Shown here: one piece after another, positions 30,082 to 38,662 of the stretch
Position numbering within the stretch: position 1 is the first letter of the stretch
How the letters are laid out: each line of letters starts with the position of its first letter
Assembly: GCA_001302245.1 (NCBI GenBank)
Contig: LGYU01000011.1
Location: forward strand, 22,641-86,640
Direction of reading: 5' to 3'
Source of the DNA: Chitinophagaceae bacterium PMP191F
GTDB lineage: Bacteria > Bacteroidota > Bacteroidia > Chitinophagales > Chitinophagaceae
Length of the DNA: 64,000 nucleotides
The notes under the pieces: generated by a model
The model's input: only the letters and a program-made list of their open reading frames with translations
Database searches by the model: none
What the model was told of the DNA's origin: nothing
Made by a program: the position numbers and the translations under genes

Positions 30082-30845
30082 ATATCCTGATCATTGAAGA
30101 TGAGCCGCTGGTAGCTATCAGTCTTGCTAAAATGGTGCGTGAACTGGAACCGAATGCAACTATCATGGGGCCGGTGGGCAGCGTGCGTGAATCAAAAATA
30201 TGGTTGTCTGAGAACCCGCATCCCGACCTGGTATTGTCTGATATCCAGTTGTCGGACGGTATCAGCCTGGATATTTTTTCTTCGGGCCAGGTTACCTGCC
30301 CGGTTATTTTTACCACTGCCTACAACGAATATGCTGTACGGGCTTTTAAGGTGAACAGTATTGATTATTTGCTGAAACCGGTTGATAAAAAAGAGCTGCA
30401 GGCCGCGTTACAGAAATTTCACCTTTTGCAACTGAAGTTTTCCAATGAATCTTACCTGCGCGAGATCGCAGAACTGTTCAGCAATTTCGGGCAGGTGAAA
30501 AAATTTAAGGACCGTTTTGCTGTACACGCCGGACGTTCTGTAACACTGGTTACTACGGAGGATATTGTTTGTTTTATTAAAGAAGAACTCATTTACCTGG
30601 TCAATAAAGAAGGGAAAAAGTTTATTACAGACTACCGTTCACTGGATGAAGTGGAGGAGCTTTTGAACCCCGACCTGTTTTTCCGCGCCAACCGCCAGCA
30701 CCTGATACAATTGCCTTTTATTGAAAGTTACCGTAGCGATGATACCGGTAAACTGGTGGTTACATTGCGCAATGCCAAACCCTGCGAAGTGATTGTGAGT
30801 AAAGAAAAAGCAGGTGAATTCCGCCAGTGGTTCGAGCAATCGTAA
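30078..30845 (+). CDS. LytTR-type response regulator
   Basis: A 255-aa DNA-binding regulator, translationally coupled to the upstream kinase by an ATGA overlap. The receiver domain (1-120) has the acidic pocket EDE at 7-9, phospho-acceptor Asp55 (LVLSDIQLSDG) and the conserved Thr and Lys (FTTAYNEYA; LLKPVDKK). The C-terminal LytTR domain (about 150-250) includes FFRANRQHLIQLPFIESY. The target genes are unknown. It probably responds to the same signal as the kinase. Confidence 0.93.
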   Translation: MNILIIEDEPLVAISLAKMVRELEPNATIMGPVGSVRESKIWLSENPHPDLVLSDIQLSDGISLDIFSSGQVTCPVIFTTAYNEYAVRAFKVNSIDYLLKPVDKKELQAALQKFHLLQLKFSNESYLREIAELFSNFGQVKKFKDRFAVHAGRSVTLVTTEDIVCFIKEELIYLVNKEGKKFITDYRSLDEVEELLNPDLFFRANRQHLIQLPFIESYRSDDTGKLVVTLRNAKPCEVIVSKEKAGEFRQWFEQS

Positions 30846-31299
30846 GCAATTCATTATACAATATCTACTGTTTGGTGGCTGTTTGCCACAATCTGGTCAC
30901 TATTGTCTTTAACAGGTGATTTTACATAGTAGCTTTGCCTCGTCAAATGGAATTATGGCGTAGCCGGTATGTACCTGCAAAGCATTTTCCATTGTTATTA
31001 TCAATATCGTTTGGTTAGCAACTGATGAAGGTATCAGTTATAACATTTTCCGGTTTCTGCAAGCAGAAGCTTACCCACACAGGAATCAAACGAAGATTGA
31101 CGGCAGATATCCTTACTAATATACTGCTCTTATTTCCGGGTACCTGGTAACAGGTAACAGCATGCTATTGCCGAAAAAAAACGCAGACAATAATGCATAT
31201 ATCTTTTTAGAGTTCGTATCAGAGGTTTTCACAGGATTTTGGATGATCCTTCCTTTTCTAAGGAAGGATTTTTTTTGCATAAGTATAAGCTGATTTAGA
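30846..31299. other. Gene-free region with orphan -7 box and terminator
   Basis: About 450 bp with no convincing protein gene. A TAGCTTTG box lies near 30938 with a TTG about 24 nt upstream, and an intrinsic terminator at 31246-31276 reads the same way. A 23-codon frame starting at the ATG near 30956 (MELWRSRYVPAKHFPLLLSI...) is too short to judge. A ~300-nt noncoding RNA is possible. The words gggtacctggtaacaggtaa also occur (31138-31160). Confidence 0.35.
31246..31276 (+). terminator. Intrinsic terminator on the + strand
   Basis: ATCCTTCCTT, loop TTCT, AAGGAAGGAT, then seven T. No annotated + strand gene sits directly before it; the nearest is the LytTR regulator 400 bp upstream. Confidence 0.75.
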
Positions 31300-31965
31300 T
31301 TAACCGATGCGTTTCAACGCTTCACGTTTACTCAATGGCGCTAGTGTATGTGTATTAACAAACTGCTGTACCCATCCGGGATTGGTTTTGGAATATTCAC
31401 GTAAAGCCCAGCCTATGGCTTTTTGTACGAAGAATTCCTTTGAACGTGCACAATGAAGAATATATGCGGATAGTAGTTTGGTATCTGTTTTACTGCGGTA
31501 GGCTTTCTGAAAAATGATACTGCTGCGTTGTAACCAGAAGTTATCTGACTGGTTCCATTGTTTTGTTACCTGTTTTGTTTGTTCCGGAAAACGTAGAAAG
31601 TAAGGTCCTGTAATTTCACTGGAAATAGCATCTACTGTATCCCACCAGCTTTTATGGGTGATCATGTATTCGGCCAGGTAGATAATATCTTTTTCCCATT
31701 CCTTTTTATAAACCGCCAATAGTTCTATGGCAAAATAATGCAGTTCGCGATAAGGTTGTTGCCATATTGCTTTGATGATTACCGGCAGTTCTTCATATGC
31801 CGGCAATTCATTTTTCATGTATGCTTTGCTGGTACTTCTGCGCAGTGGTGTAGGCAATCCGAAATGTTCAAACTGGTTACGCAGATATGCTTTGGCAGAA
31901 GCTGCATGGACAGTATCGGCATGTTTGCGGAAAGCTTTTTCAATGCCTGTAATGTAAACGTGCAT
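31300..31965 (-). CDS. AlkD-like DNA alkylation repair glycosylase
   Basis: A 221-aa protein of the DNA alkylation repair (HEAT-like repeat) family, which excises positively charged N3/N7-alkyl bases without base flipping. The residues that in Bacillus cereus AlkD are W109, D113 and W187 appear here as W108 and D112 (KSWWDTVD) and W186 (QKAIGWALREYSK). The normal repeats and C-terminal SKREALKRIG end are present. It begins 11 bp after the bestrophin stop, so the two genes probably share a transcript. Confidence 0.92.
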   Translation of the reverse strand: MHVYITGIEKAFRKHADTVHAASAKAYLRNQFEHFGLPTPLRRSTSKAYMKNELPAYEELPVIIKAIWQQPYRELHYFAIELLAVYKKEWEKDIIYLAEYMITHKSWWDTVDAISSEITGPYFLRFPEQTKQVTKQWNQSDNFWLQRSSIIFQKAYRSKTDTKLLSAYILHCARSKEFFVQKAIGWALREYSKTNPGWVQQFVNTHTLAPLSKREALKRIG

Positions 31966-31976
31966 ATTGCAATGGG

Positions 31977-32858
31977 TTAATACAATATCTCGGCTACGTG
32001 TTTTTCAATGTTCGATGCTATTTTTCCGGTGGGCAGGTCATTGGGATCATCGCCAAAAGGTTCTTCAATTTCTTCGGCAATCAATTCCAGGCTGGCCAGT
32101 ACATAAAATATGATGGTTACAACCGGTATGGCCAGGTAGCCCAGTGAAATAGCAAAGCTGAATGGCAAGGTAACGGTATACAGGAAAATGAATTTTTTCA
32201 GGAATACGCTGTAGGAAAAGGGAATGGGCGTATTCTTGATGCGTTCGCAGGCGCCGCAGATATCGGTAAAGGACTGCAGTTCACCATTCAGTATAATTAA
32301 CTGGTCACCTTTGATTTTTCCTTCTTCGTACATTCTGTTTACCCGGTGAATCATCAGCGATGCCACCTGGTTGGGCAGGTGTTTGGTAGAGTCCAGGCGT
32401 TTTAGTTCGGGATGTTCTGCATCGTCCAGTGCCAGGCGGGTTTCTTCGGAACCCAGGTGCTGACTCAGGATAGACGCATACATGGCAATGGTTTTGGCAA
32501 AAAAACGTCTGCCGGCTTTATCATTATCGGGCAGCATGCTGTTGAGCTTCATAGCCAGGTTACGGCTATTATTGACCAGCGCACCCCAAAGTTTGCGTCC
32601 TTCCCACCAGCGGTCGTATGCTGTGTTGGTACGGAATACCAGCAGCATGGAAATAGCAAAACTGAGCAGGTTGTGCATACTGGAAATATTTTTCAGGTGC
32701 TCGTTCTTAGGTAGTCTGAAATACTCTATTTCCAGCCACGATACCAGCCAGCTATAGCCGGCAATCAGTAACATCAGCGGGGCGAGAGAACGTAAGGTGT
32801 CGGCTTTATGAAAGTTGAAAATGAATTTATACCAGTCTTTCGGATTGTAGGAAATCAT
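31977..32858 (-). CDS. Bestrophin family (UPF0187) membrane channel
   Basis: A 293-aa inner-membrane protein of the bestrophin family, bacterial homologues of anion or cation channels. MISYNPKDWYKFIFNFHKADT is the common N-terminus of the family, so the ATG at 32858 is chosen over an upstream TTG (32882). Membrane helices include LAPLMLLIAGYSWLVSWL, MHNLLSFAISMLLVFRTNTA and FSYSVFLKKFIFLYTVTLPF. The conserved NTAYDRWWEGRKLWGALVN and GSEETRLALDD segments and the acidic EEIEEPFGDDPNDLP C-terminal motif are present. It is the first gene of a probable operon with the AlkD-like gene. Confidence 0.92.
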   Translation of the reverse strand: MISYNPKDWYKFIFNFHKADTLRSLAPLMLLIAGYSWLVSWLEIEYFRLPKNEHLKNISSMHNLLSFAISMLLVFRTNTAYDRWWEGRKLWGALVNNSRNLAMKLNSMLPDNDKAGRRFFAKTIAMYASILSQHLGSEETRLALDDAEHPELKRLDSTKHLPNQVASLMIHRVNRMYEEGKIKGDQLIILNGELQSFTDICGACERIKNTPIPFSYSVFLKKFIFLYTVTLPFSFAISLGYLAIPVVTIIFYVLASLELIAEEIEEPFGDDPNDLPTGKIASNIEKHVAEILY

Positions 32859-32945
32859 GGTGCGTCTATTCTTTGGCCCCAAATAAATGAAAAAAAGGGC
32901 TGGCAGTAATAATATTTTTTTGCACAGGGTGGTATAACCGGCAGC

Positions 32946-33542
32946 TTATTCCGTGGCAAGACCTTTTTCAAGTTGCTGTATCTGCTGCATAATGGCATCC
33001 ATTGTTGTACGTTCTTTGCGAATGGTTCGTTTACCTATGATGAACAATGCAATGTACATCCATGCCAGGTACAGGCTAATAAAGATGATCTTCATTGCCA
33101 TGGAAAGTGGCATCAGTACTTCTATAAAATACAATGCAAAAGCAATGTTCAGTACACATGCATAGATCATGATACCACGTGTATTGAACAGGTGACGGTA
33201 TTTATAATCCTGTCGTAATTTTTCCAGTACCACTGCAGGCTCGTCTTCCAGCCTGATCCTGCGCAAACGCAATGCCTGGAGTATACGCAGGATACCATAA
33301 ACCAGCAGACAGAGCAACATTAGCGCAATCCCGATATAGGTGGTGGGCTTTTTAAAATGACTGAAAGAGCCAAACCAGCAGATATAGACCATTGTCAGCA
33401 GCAGGCATACACCTTGTATGACGGATTTGCGAACAATTTTCTGTTTGTCCTTACGGGCTTTTTGCAGCACACTGGCAGCATCCGGACGGGGTGCCTGGCC
33501 CTGCTGTTGCCACAGCGATTTTATATCGTCAAAGCTGTTCAT
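32946..33542 (-). CDS. Membrane protein paired with ECF sigma factor (possible anti-sigma)
   Basis: A 198-aa protein with a cytoplasmic N-terminus (MNSFDDIKSLWQQQGQAP), four membrane helices (SVIQGVCLLLTMVYICWF, YIGIALMLLCLLVYGILRIL, IMIYACVLNIAFALYFIEVL, IIFISLYLAWMYIALFIIG) and a charged C-terminal helix (ERTTMDAIMQQIQQLEKG). Its start overlaps the sigma gene by 14 bp. This layout is usual for Bacteroidota ECF partners that hold the sigma factor at the membrane, but no classical anti-sigma zinc motif is seen, so the role is inferred from position. Confidence 0.75.
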   Translation of the reverse strand: MNSFDDIKSLWQQQGQAPRPDAASVLQKARKDKQKIVRKSVIQGVCLLLTMVYICWFGSFSHFKKPTTYIGIALMLLCLLVYGILRILQALRLRRIRLEDEPAVVLEKLRQDYKYRHLFNTRGIMIYACVLNIAFALYFIEVLMPLSMAMKIIFISLYLAWMYIALFIIGKRTIRKERTTMDAIMQQIQQLEKGLATE

Positions 33543-34038
33543 GTCTTTTATAAATTTCGTTGAGTTGTTGTTTGATGCGGTGGATCTTTACGCGCAGGTT
33601 GCCTTCTTTAATACCGGTACTTTCCGCAATTTCAGCATATGGTATGTCTTCCAGCACCATGGTAATGATCAGCCTGTCGGTAGCAGCCAGTTCGTTGATA
33701 CAGCGGTACAGCAATTGTATGCGTTGCTCGGTATCAGATTGTTCATCAGCTTTGGTTTCCAGCATGTGCTCCTGCAATGCATTACCGGGTTTGTTCTTAG
33801 GTGATCGCAGGTGACTTAAACAGGTATTGACAGCTATGCGGTAGATCCAGGTACCGGGCTGTGATGATCCGCGGAAACGGTCCATACCCTGCCATACAGC
33901 AATAAAGGTTTCCTGCAGCAGGTCTCGGGCCAGTTCAGGATTGCCCGTATAACCCATACACAGGCGCAGCACCTTGCCCGAATAGGCTTCATACAGTTGG
34001 GTGAAATCCTGGTCTTTGTGTTTAAAAAAGTTGGTCAT
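33529..34038 (-). CDS. RNA polymerase ECF sigma factor
   Basis: A 169-aa sigma-70 family ECF factor. Region 2 holds LYEAYSGKVLRLCMGYTGNP and ARDLLQETFIAVWQGMDRFR with GTWIYRIAVNTCLSHLR, and region 4 ends in YAEIAESTGIKEGNLRVKIHR, the promoter -35 recognition helix. The ATG at 34038 is preferred; the upstream frame begins with a TTG and contains a likely promoter region. Coupled with the downstream membrane protein (14-bp overlap). Signal and regulon unknown. Confidence 0.93.
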   Translation of the reverse strand: MTNFFKHKDQDFTQLYEAYSGKVLRLCMGYTGNPELARDLLQETFIAVWQGMDRFRGSSQPGTWIYRIAVNTCLSHLRSPKNKPGNALQEHMLETKADEQSDTEQRIQLLYRCINELAATDRLIITMVLEDIPYAEIAESTGIKEGNLRVKIHRIKQQLNEIYKRHEQL

Positions 34039-34125
34039 CTTGTTCGTAAATAAACTGGTTGGCTGCTGTTTGGATGCAAAGGAGGTCAATTTGTTACAAT
34101 ACAAGAAAAAAAATGTGTAAATGGA

Positions 34126-34833
34126 TTATAGCAGCCGTTTATTGACCTGTTGCAGAAACCCGTTGCGGTATTTTTCGCTGATGGGAATGCGTGCGGTGTC
34201 AATTAATACGTGGTTGTCTTCAATGCGTTGAATATGATCGCGGTTGATGATGTACGAAAAATGTATACGTGAAAAATTACCGGGCAGGCTTTCTTCCAAC
34301 TCCTTCATGCGTTTGTAAACCAATAGTTTACCTGTAGCAGTGTACAAACAAACATATTCCTTTACAGCTTCCAGGTACAATATATCATGGTAGGCCACTT
34401 TTACGATCTGCTTGCCGGATTTTACAAACATATAAGGCGTTTCCGGGGCTTTCGGTAATGTTTCGGTGGTGGAAGGAGTAAGCGCCTGTACTTTCTGAAT
34501 GGCCTGCATAAAACGTTTGAAAGTGATAGGTTTCAGCAGGTAGTCAATCGCATTGTATTCATAGCCTTCCAGTGCGTATTCAGAATAGGCCGTAGTGAAA
34601 ATGATTCGCTGGTCTTTGGATAAAATAGCAGCCAGTTCCATGCCGGTCAGTTGCGGCATATTGATATCTAAAAAAATAAGATCGGCCCGGTGTGTTTTCA
34701 GAAATTCCAGTGCTTCAAATGCATCATAACATTTCTGCAGCAGTTGCAGGAACGGAACCTTGTTTACATGATCTTCCAGCAGTTGTACTGCATTGGGTTC
34801 ATCATCTACTATCAGGCAGGTTATGGTTTTCAC
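34126..34833 (-). CDS. LytTR-type response regulator (second pair)
   Basis: A 235-aa regulator: receiver with DDE at 10-12, phospho-acceptor Asp56 (LIFLDINMPQLTG) and LLKPITFKRF, then a LytTR DNA-binding domain (about 130-235) containing FVKSGKQIVKVAYHDILYLE and SRIHFSYIINRDHIQRI. It overlaps the upstream kinase gene by 4 bp. It is distinct in sequence from the 30 kb regulator, so the two systems are likely to have different targets. Confidence 0.94.
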   Translation of the reverse strand: MKTITCLIVDDEPNAVQLLEDHVNKVPFLQLLQKCYDAFEALEFLKTHRADLIFLDINMPQLTGMELAAILSKDQRIIFTTAYSEYALEGYEYNAIDYLLKPITFKRFMQAIQKVQALTPSTTETLPKAPETPYMFVKSGKQIVKVAYHDILYLEAVKEYVCLYTATGKLLVYKRMKELEESLPGNFSRIHFSYIINRDHIQRIEDNHVLIDTARIPISEKYRNGFLQQVNKRLL

Positions 34834-35855
34834 ACCGGTATAGTTAATTGTGCTGTAAACTGGTTTTCTTTTTTATCGGTTGTAAACGTGAATTGTTTGC
34901 CATACAATAGTTGCAGGCGGTGTGTGAGATTGGGTAGTCCGTTGCCACCGTATTTTGTTTCCGGAAGCTCATCGTACAGGCTGTTTACTACGGTAATAGC
35001 CAGTTGCTGCCGGTCTGTGGTAATATCAATGGCAATGAGATTATCATCGCGTCGTTTGTTGATGCCGTGTTTAAATACGTTTTCTACCAAAGGGATCATC
35101 AGCATCGGTGGTACCTGTATGCCTTCAATATTACCGTGAATATTGAACTGTACCTGCAGGGGGTGGCGCATGCGTAGTTTTTCCAGCTCAATATAATCCT
35201 GTACAAAAGCAATTTCGCGCAGCAACGGAATAGATGGCCTGGGACCTTCATCTACAAAATACCGCATAATATTCGATAGCCTTTCCAGTAAAGAGGCAGT
35301 GGCAGGTGATTCTCGCTGTGCTACAAAATAAATATTGTTCAGGGTATTGAACAGGAAATGAGGTTGTACCTGTGCTTTCAGCAGGTTCAGTTCTGCTTCG
35401 GCAGTTCGTTTTTGCAATGCCTGTTGCTGACGCTGTATGCGGAAATAATCCATTGACAGCCTGAATGCAATACTGAAAATATAGATCAGCAGGTGTGAAA
35501 AGAATACCGATACGTATGTTTTGAACGTGGTGGGCATTGGCTTGGTACCCACGGCAAAATAAGTATAGTATACATAGTTCTGGATAACTAACCGCAGCCA
35601 GGTGCACAGTACCAGTGCAGCCACAACGGTAATAGCATACAGCAGCTTTTTATTGCGCAGGTACAAACGCGGTATCAGCAACCAGGCATTACCGTAAATG
35701 ATCAGCGCATAAAAAAGAATATAAAAAAAAGTATTGACCAGTGCCTCCAGCCAGGGATCGTGGCCCAGCATTACAAAAAACATAACGGTGCTGACAAAAA
35801 GCCAGACAATCCATTGCAATTGTACTTCCGTAATGTTTTTCCTGAACAGGTTCAT
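34830..35855 (-). CDS. LytS/YehU-type sensor histidine kinase (second pair)
   Basis: A 341-aa membrane kinase. Four N-terminal helices (e.g. WIVWLFVSTVMFFVMLGHDP, LVNTFFYILFYALIIYGNAW, AITVVAALVLCTWLRLVI, LLIYIFSIAFRLSMDYF), a helical linker (QQQALQKRTAEAELNLL), the box LKAQVQPHFLFNTLNNIYFV with its phospho-His, and an ATPase domain with LMIPLVENVFKHGINKR (N-box) and GGNGLPNLTHRLQLLYG (G-box). The ATG at 35855 is chosen because a -7 box lies 6 nt before it, inside the alternative TTG-started extension. Confidence 0.93.
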   Translation of the reverse strand: MNLFRKNITEVQLQWIVWLFVSTVMFFVMLGHDPWLEALVNTFFYILFYALIIYGNAWLLIPRLYLRNKKLLYAITVVAALVLCTWLRLVIQNYVYYTYFAVGTKPMPTTFKTYVSVFFSHLLIYIFSIAFRLSMDYFRIQRQQQALQKRTAEAELNLLKAQVQPHFLFNTLNNIYFVAQRESPATASLLERLSNIMRYFVDEGPRPSIPLLREIAFVQDYIELEKLRMRHPLQVQFNIHGNIEGIQVPPMLMIPLVENVFKHGINKRRDDNLIAIDITTDRQQLAITVVNSLYDELPETKYGGNGLPNLTHRLQLLYGKQFTFTTDKKENQFTAQLTIPV

Positions 35856-35861
35856 AAACGT

Positions 35862-35869
35862 CAAATGTA
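35862..35869 (-). promoter_or_regulatory. -7 box of the second LytS gene
   Basis: TACATTTG on the - strand matches TAnnTTTG and ends 6 nt before the ATG, implying a leaderless mRNA. No TTG is seen at the ideal distance; one sits about 25 nt upstream. Confidence 0.45.
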
Positions 35870-35988
35870 CTGGTTAATCCGGCCATATATACCTCAATTT
35901 CAACGGATGACCCTTTTTCTTCAACCGATGGATAGGTGTCCGGAAAACCGGCAGTTGTTAAAATAAACCGGTCACTGGTTGAAACCGT

Positions 35989-36019
35989 TTGTCTGTGGCT
36001 GCGATAAATAGTCCATTTG
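35989..36019 (+). promoter_or_regulatory. Promoter of the secreted protein gene
   Basis: TTG (35989-35991), 20-nt spacer, TCCATTTG (36012-36019), one mismatch to TAnnTTTG. It overlaps an in-frame TTG at 36017 and so supports the ATG at 36038. Confidence 0.4.
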
Positions 36020-36037
36020 CAGTATAAAATTTCATGT

Positions 36038-36763
36038 ATGGACAAATTTCTGTTGCTGGTTGCCACCTTATTCCTTTCGCACTTTTTGGGTGCACAAACA
36101 CTTATCAAAGCCGGTGATCCGGCATTGCGTTATGATCTTATCCAATCTTCATCCGAACTGAACAAGATCACTATGCTTGACTCCTCAGGTAAAGTACTGG
36201 CAAATTTTCTAAGCCAGGATGTGATCACTGTAGACAGATCAAAAGGATTACTGTTTCGTGTTCAATCGAATATACTGCCCGATGGCCGTTTACTGAAAGA
36301 TTCAACCGTGGCCGATCTGAAAACACTTGCTCCCGTACGTATGCGTATGATCACGTTTCCGCACTTTATGAATATGCTGCTGGATTTTCAGCCAACACAG
36401 GTACATGCCATTGCAGAACGTGGAGGAAAAACAACGGATACCATGCATAACATGACTGCTGGTTATTTTGATTCCAACCTGATTGAATATGTGCTGGGAT
36501 TGCTGCCATATAAAAAGGGCTTGCATGTAGTACTCAATGCCTACACGTTTGAGCGCAATGGTATGGACCCTTATGAAGTGGAGTATGTGGGGGAAGACTG
36601 GCTGGTAACTGTAAGCGGTAACAGGGTGGCCTGCTTTCTTGCCAAAACCGGTAGTTCCGGAAAACCCATGGATGCATTTGTATGGGTGGAAAAATCAACG
36701 GGGAAAGTTTTGAAACGTGTGGTACCGATAGGAAGAAACTATTACATGATCACTAAAGTATAG
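36038..36763 (+). CDS. Secreted protein of unknown function
   Basis: I do not recognise the family. The 241-aa protein starts with a signal peptide (MDKFLLLVATLFLSHFLGAQ) and is otherwise soluble and beta-rich: SGKVLANFLSQDVITVDRS, PYKKGLHVVLNAYTFE, DAFVWVEKSTGKVLKRVVPIG. The last part resembles periplasmic barrel proteins that end in a 'W(V/I) ... tGkvlk' strand pair (DUF3108-like), but this is weak. The start is set by a TTG (35989-35991), 20-nt spacer and TCCATTTG (36012-36019) upstream. A terminator follows. Confidence 0.7.
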   Translation: MDKFLLLVATLFLSHFLGAQTLIKAGDPALRYDLIQSSSELNKITMLDSSGKVLANFLSQDVITVDRSKGLLFRVQSNILPDGRLLKDSTVADLKTLAPVRMRMITFPHFMNMLLDFQPTQVHAIAERGGKTTDTMHNMTAGYFDSNLIEYVLGLLPYKKGLHVVLNAYTFERNGMDPYEVEYVGEDWLVTVSGNRVACFLAKTGSSGKPMDAFVWVEKSTGKVLKRVVPIGRNYYMITKV

Positions 36764-36784
36764 CTATGAAAAAGGGATAAAGAA

Positions 36785-36819
36785 AAAAGGTCACGCTGGT
36801 AATACCAGTGTGACCTTTT
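36785..36819. terminator. Bidirectional terminator
   Basis: AAAAGGTCACGCTGGT (36785-36800), loop AAT, ACCAGTGTGACCTTTT (36804-36819), with one wobble pair and A/T tracts on both sides. It serves the convergent secreted-protein and membrane-protein genes. Confidence 0.75.
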
Positions 36820-36843
36820 GTATCGGTTGATTACTGTAATTAT

Positions 36844-37314
36844 TTATTGCATACCGGGGAAAAGTGGTCTCCCGATAGAACGGAAAGGCCATGGAGTAGC
36901 CACCAGAATAAGTATCAGCGCAATGACAAAGAACCAGAACGCTTTTTTGAATTTTATAGTATCGGCAACTGGTTTTTTAGACATACCGCGACCAAGTGTA
37001 ATGAACACAATTGCCAGAATCATGGCAACCGGATGTTCTACCCAGAAGAAACGGTAGAAATTGCTTTTCATTACACTGGTACCTTCAGGCAGGGTAGTGG
37101 TAAGGATACCATAACGTCCGGCCAGAACCTGGTATAAACCGATCAACAGGGTAATATGTGCTGCTATCATGGTAAACAGCCAGAGCTTTTTATCGCCGGG
37201 AGTAAAGATCCTTTTATTTTGCCAGCCGGTCCAGGCTTTGAAAATAGAAGCGATCAGCAGAATAAGAATTATCCAGCGAAGCAGATTGTGGAGATGAACC
37301 AGTCCAATTGCCAT
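36844..37314 (-). CDS. Small membrane protein, possible heme-binding four-helix protein
   Basis: A 156-aa inner-membrane protein with four helices (LLRWIILILLIASIFKAW, LWLFTMIAAHITLLIGLYQV, HPVAMILAIVFITLGRG, KAFWFFVIALILILVATPW). Histidines HLHNLL at the start of helix 1, AAHITLL in helix 2 and EHPVAM at helix 3 sit at membrane positions where heme ligands occur, so a cytochrome b-like role is possible but unproven. Start fixed by a -7 box (37331-37338) and ATG at 37314. No functional partner is adjacent. Confidence 0.7.
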   Translation of the reverse strand: MAIGLVHLHNLLRWIILILLIASIFKAWTGWQNKRIFTPGDKKLWLFTMIAAHITLLIGLYQVLAGRYGILTTTLPEGTSVMKSNFYRFFWVEHPVAMILAIVFITLGRGMSKKPVADTIKFKKAFWFFVIALILILVATPWPFRSIGRPLFPGMQ

Positions 37315-37330
37315 ATGTACAAATTTGGTG

Positions 37331-37338
37331 CAAAGCTA
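37331..37338 (-). promoter_or_regulatory. -7 box of the small membrane protein gene
   Basis: TAGCTTTG on the - strand, a full TAnnTTTG match, 16 nt upstream of the ATG at 37314. The DNA just upstream (37345-37385) is iterated word sequence rather than a usual -33 region. Confidence 0.45.
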
Positions 37339-37344
37339 AGGGAT

Positions 37345-37385
37345 ATGTTGTAAGTTTTAAGTAGTAAGTTATAAGCAGCACTCTG
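37345..37385. repeat. Iterated 'taagttttaagt' word sequence
   Basis: gttgtaagttttaagtagta agttataagcagcactc shows the same degenerate units as 20.52, 25.27 and 57.35 kb. Confidence 0.5.
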
Positions 37386-37401
37386 CTGCCAGCATTTGCT
37401 A

Positions 37402-38508
37402 CTATTCTTCCCAATCGGCTATAAACACATTGGTATCGCGTGTGCCGCCATTGTTGCGGTTGCTGCAGAATACAAATTTCTTTTTGTCGGGGCTGAACAT
37501 CGGAAACGCATCAAAGCCATTGTCGCGGCTGATCTTTGTCAACCCGGTACCATCTTCATTGATGGTGTACAGATTGAAAGGAAAACCTCTTTTATACTCG
37601 TGATTGGATGCAAAAATGATGCGTTTGCTGTCCGGAAAAAATGCCGGTGCCCAGTTGGCCTGCCCGTAGTGTGTAACCTGGTGCGGATTGCTGCCATCTG
37701 CATTGGCCACCCACACTTCCATGTGTGTAGGCGCTACCAGGTTTTCGGCCAGCAGTTCTTTGTATTCTTTAATTTCCTCCGGTGTTTGCGGACGTGAAGC
37801 GCGCCAGATGATCTTTTTACCATCTGGGCTGAACCATGCACCGCCATCATATCCCAGTACATTGGTAACACGTTTTTCCTTACCGGTTTTCAGATCCATA
37901 ATGTACAGGTCAATATCACCGTCTTTGGTGCTGGTATAGATCATTTTATTGCCATCGGGCGATAAAGTAGCTTCTGCATCATAACCTTTGGAATGGGTAA
38001 GCTGTTTAACGATCCTACCATTCAGATCGGCCATAAAAATATCGTAGCTGCTGTACAGCGGCCAGATGTATTTATTGCCGTATTTGGATCTGTCAGGTAC
38101 CGGCGGACAATCATTGCCACCCAGGTGTGTAGAGGCATAGATAACATGTTTCCCATCTTTGGTAAAAAATCCGCAGGTAGTACGTCCTTTGCCCGTACTT
38201 ACCATTTTGTATTCAAATTTTTCATCAGGTTGTGTAGGTACTTTTCCAATAAACATCTGGTCGCAGGGCAAACCATCTTTGGGATTGGTGCGTTGAAAAA
38301 TGAGCCATTTGCCATCAAAGCTGAAATAGGCTTCGGCGTTATCACCGCCAGAGGTCAGTTGCTGAATATTTTTAAAATGTTTTTCACCAGGGTACAAAAG
38401 CGTATCGCCGGGTGTTGAAGCAGATGTTTGTTGATGTGTGCTACGGTGAGTAAAGGCTGCCAGCATCAGGGCTGTTGTAAGCAGTAAAAAGCCTGCGGTC
38501 TTTTTCAT
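37402..38508 (-). CDS. TolB-like WD40/PD40 beta-propeller protein
   Basis: An exported 368-aa protein: signal or anchor MKKTAGFLLLTTALMLAAFT, then six PD40-type blades with the recurring pattern 'F-S-x-D-G-K-x-I' (YFSFDGKWLIFQR, FFTKDGKHVIYAS, TLSPDGNKMIYTS, WFSPDGKKIIWRA, FFPDSKRIIFASN, MFSPDKKKFVFCS). Such TolB-like propellers act as periplasmic binding or scaffold proteins. No Tol-Pal genes are nearby, so a Tol role cannot be assumed. Divergent from the TPR lipoprotein. Confidence 0.88.
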   Translation of the reverse strand: MKKTAGFLLLTTALMLAAFTHRSTHQQTSASTPGDTLLYPGEKHFKNIQQLTSGGDNAEAYFSFDGKWLIFQRTNPKDGLPCDQMFIGKVPTQPDEKFEYKMVSTGKGRTTCGFFTKDGKHVIYASTHLGGNDCPPVPDRSKYGNKYIWPLYSSYDIFMADLNGRIVKQLTHSKGYDAEATLSPDGNKMIYTSTKDGDIDLYIMDLKTGKEKRVTNVLGYDGGAWFSPDGKKIIWRASRPQTPEEIKEYKELLAENLVAPTHMEVWVANADGSNPHQVTHYGQANWAPAFFPDSKRIIFASNHEYKRGFPFNLYTINEDGTGLTKISRDNGFDAFPMFSPDKKKFVFCSNRNNGGTRDTNVFIADWEE

Positions 38509-38650
38509 ACTGTGTTTTTTGAACGGTTTCTTACCCCTGCAGGGTGGTGCTTTTTATGAGCCAGGGGCGCGGCAAAGATACCTGTTAATACTATAAAACC
38601 GGGTATGGTGCATTTTTTGAATTACTGCCAGTCACTTACATAAAAACGGT

Positions 38651-38658
38651 TAGTTTTG
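38651..38658 (+). promoter_or_regulatory. -7 box of the TPR lipoprotein gene
   Basis: TAGTTTTG matches TAnnTTTG and ends only 4 nt before the ATG at 38663, predicting a leaderless mRNA. Confidence 0.45.
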
Positions 38659-38662
38659 GCGT

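Noticed and set aside
30956..31030. 23-codon frame starting MELWRSRYVP
   Set aside because: Too short and without support; kept only as part of the possible ncRNA region.
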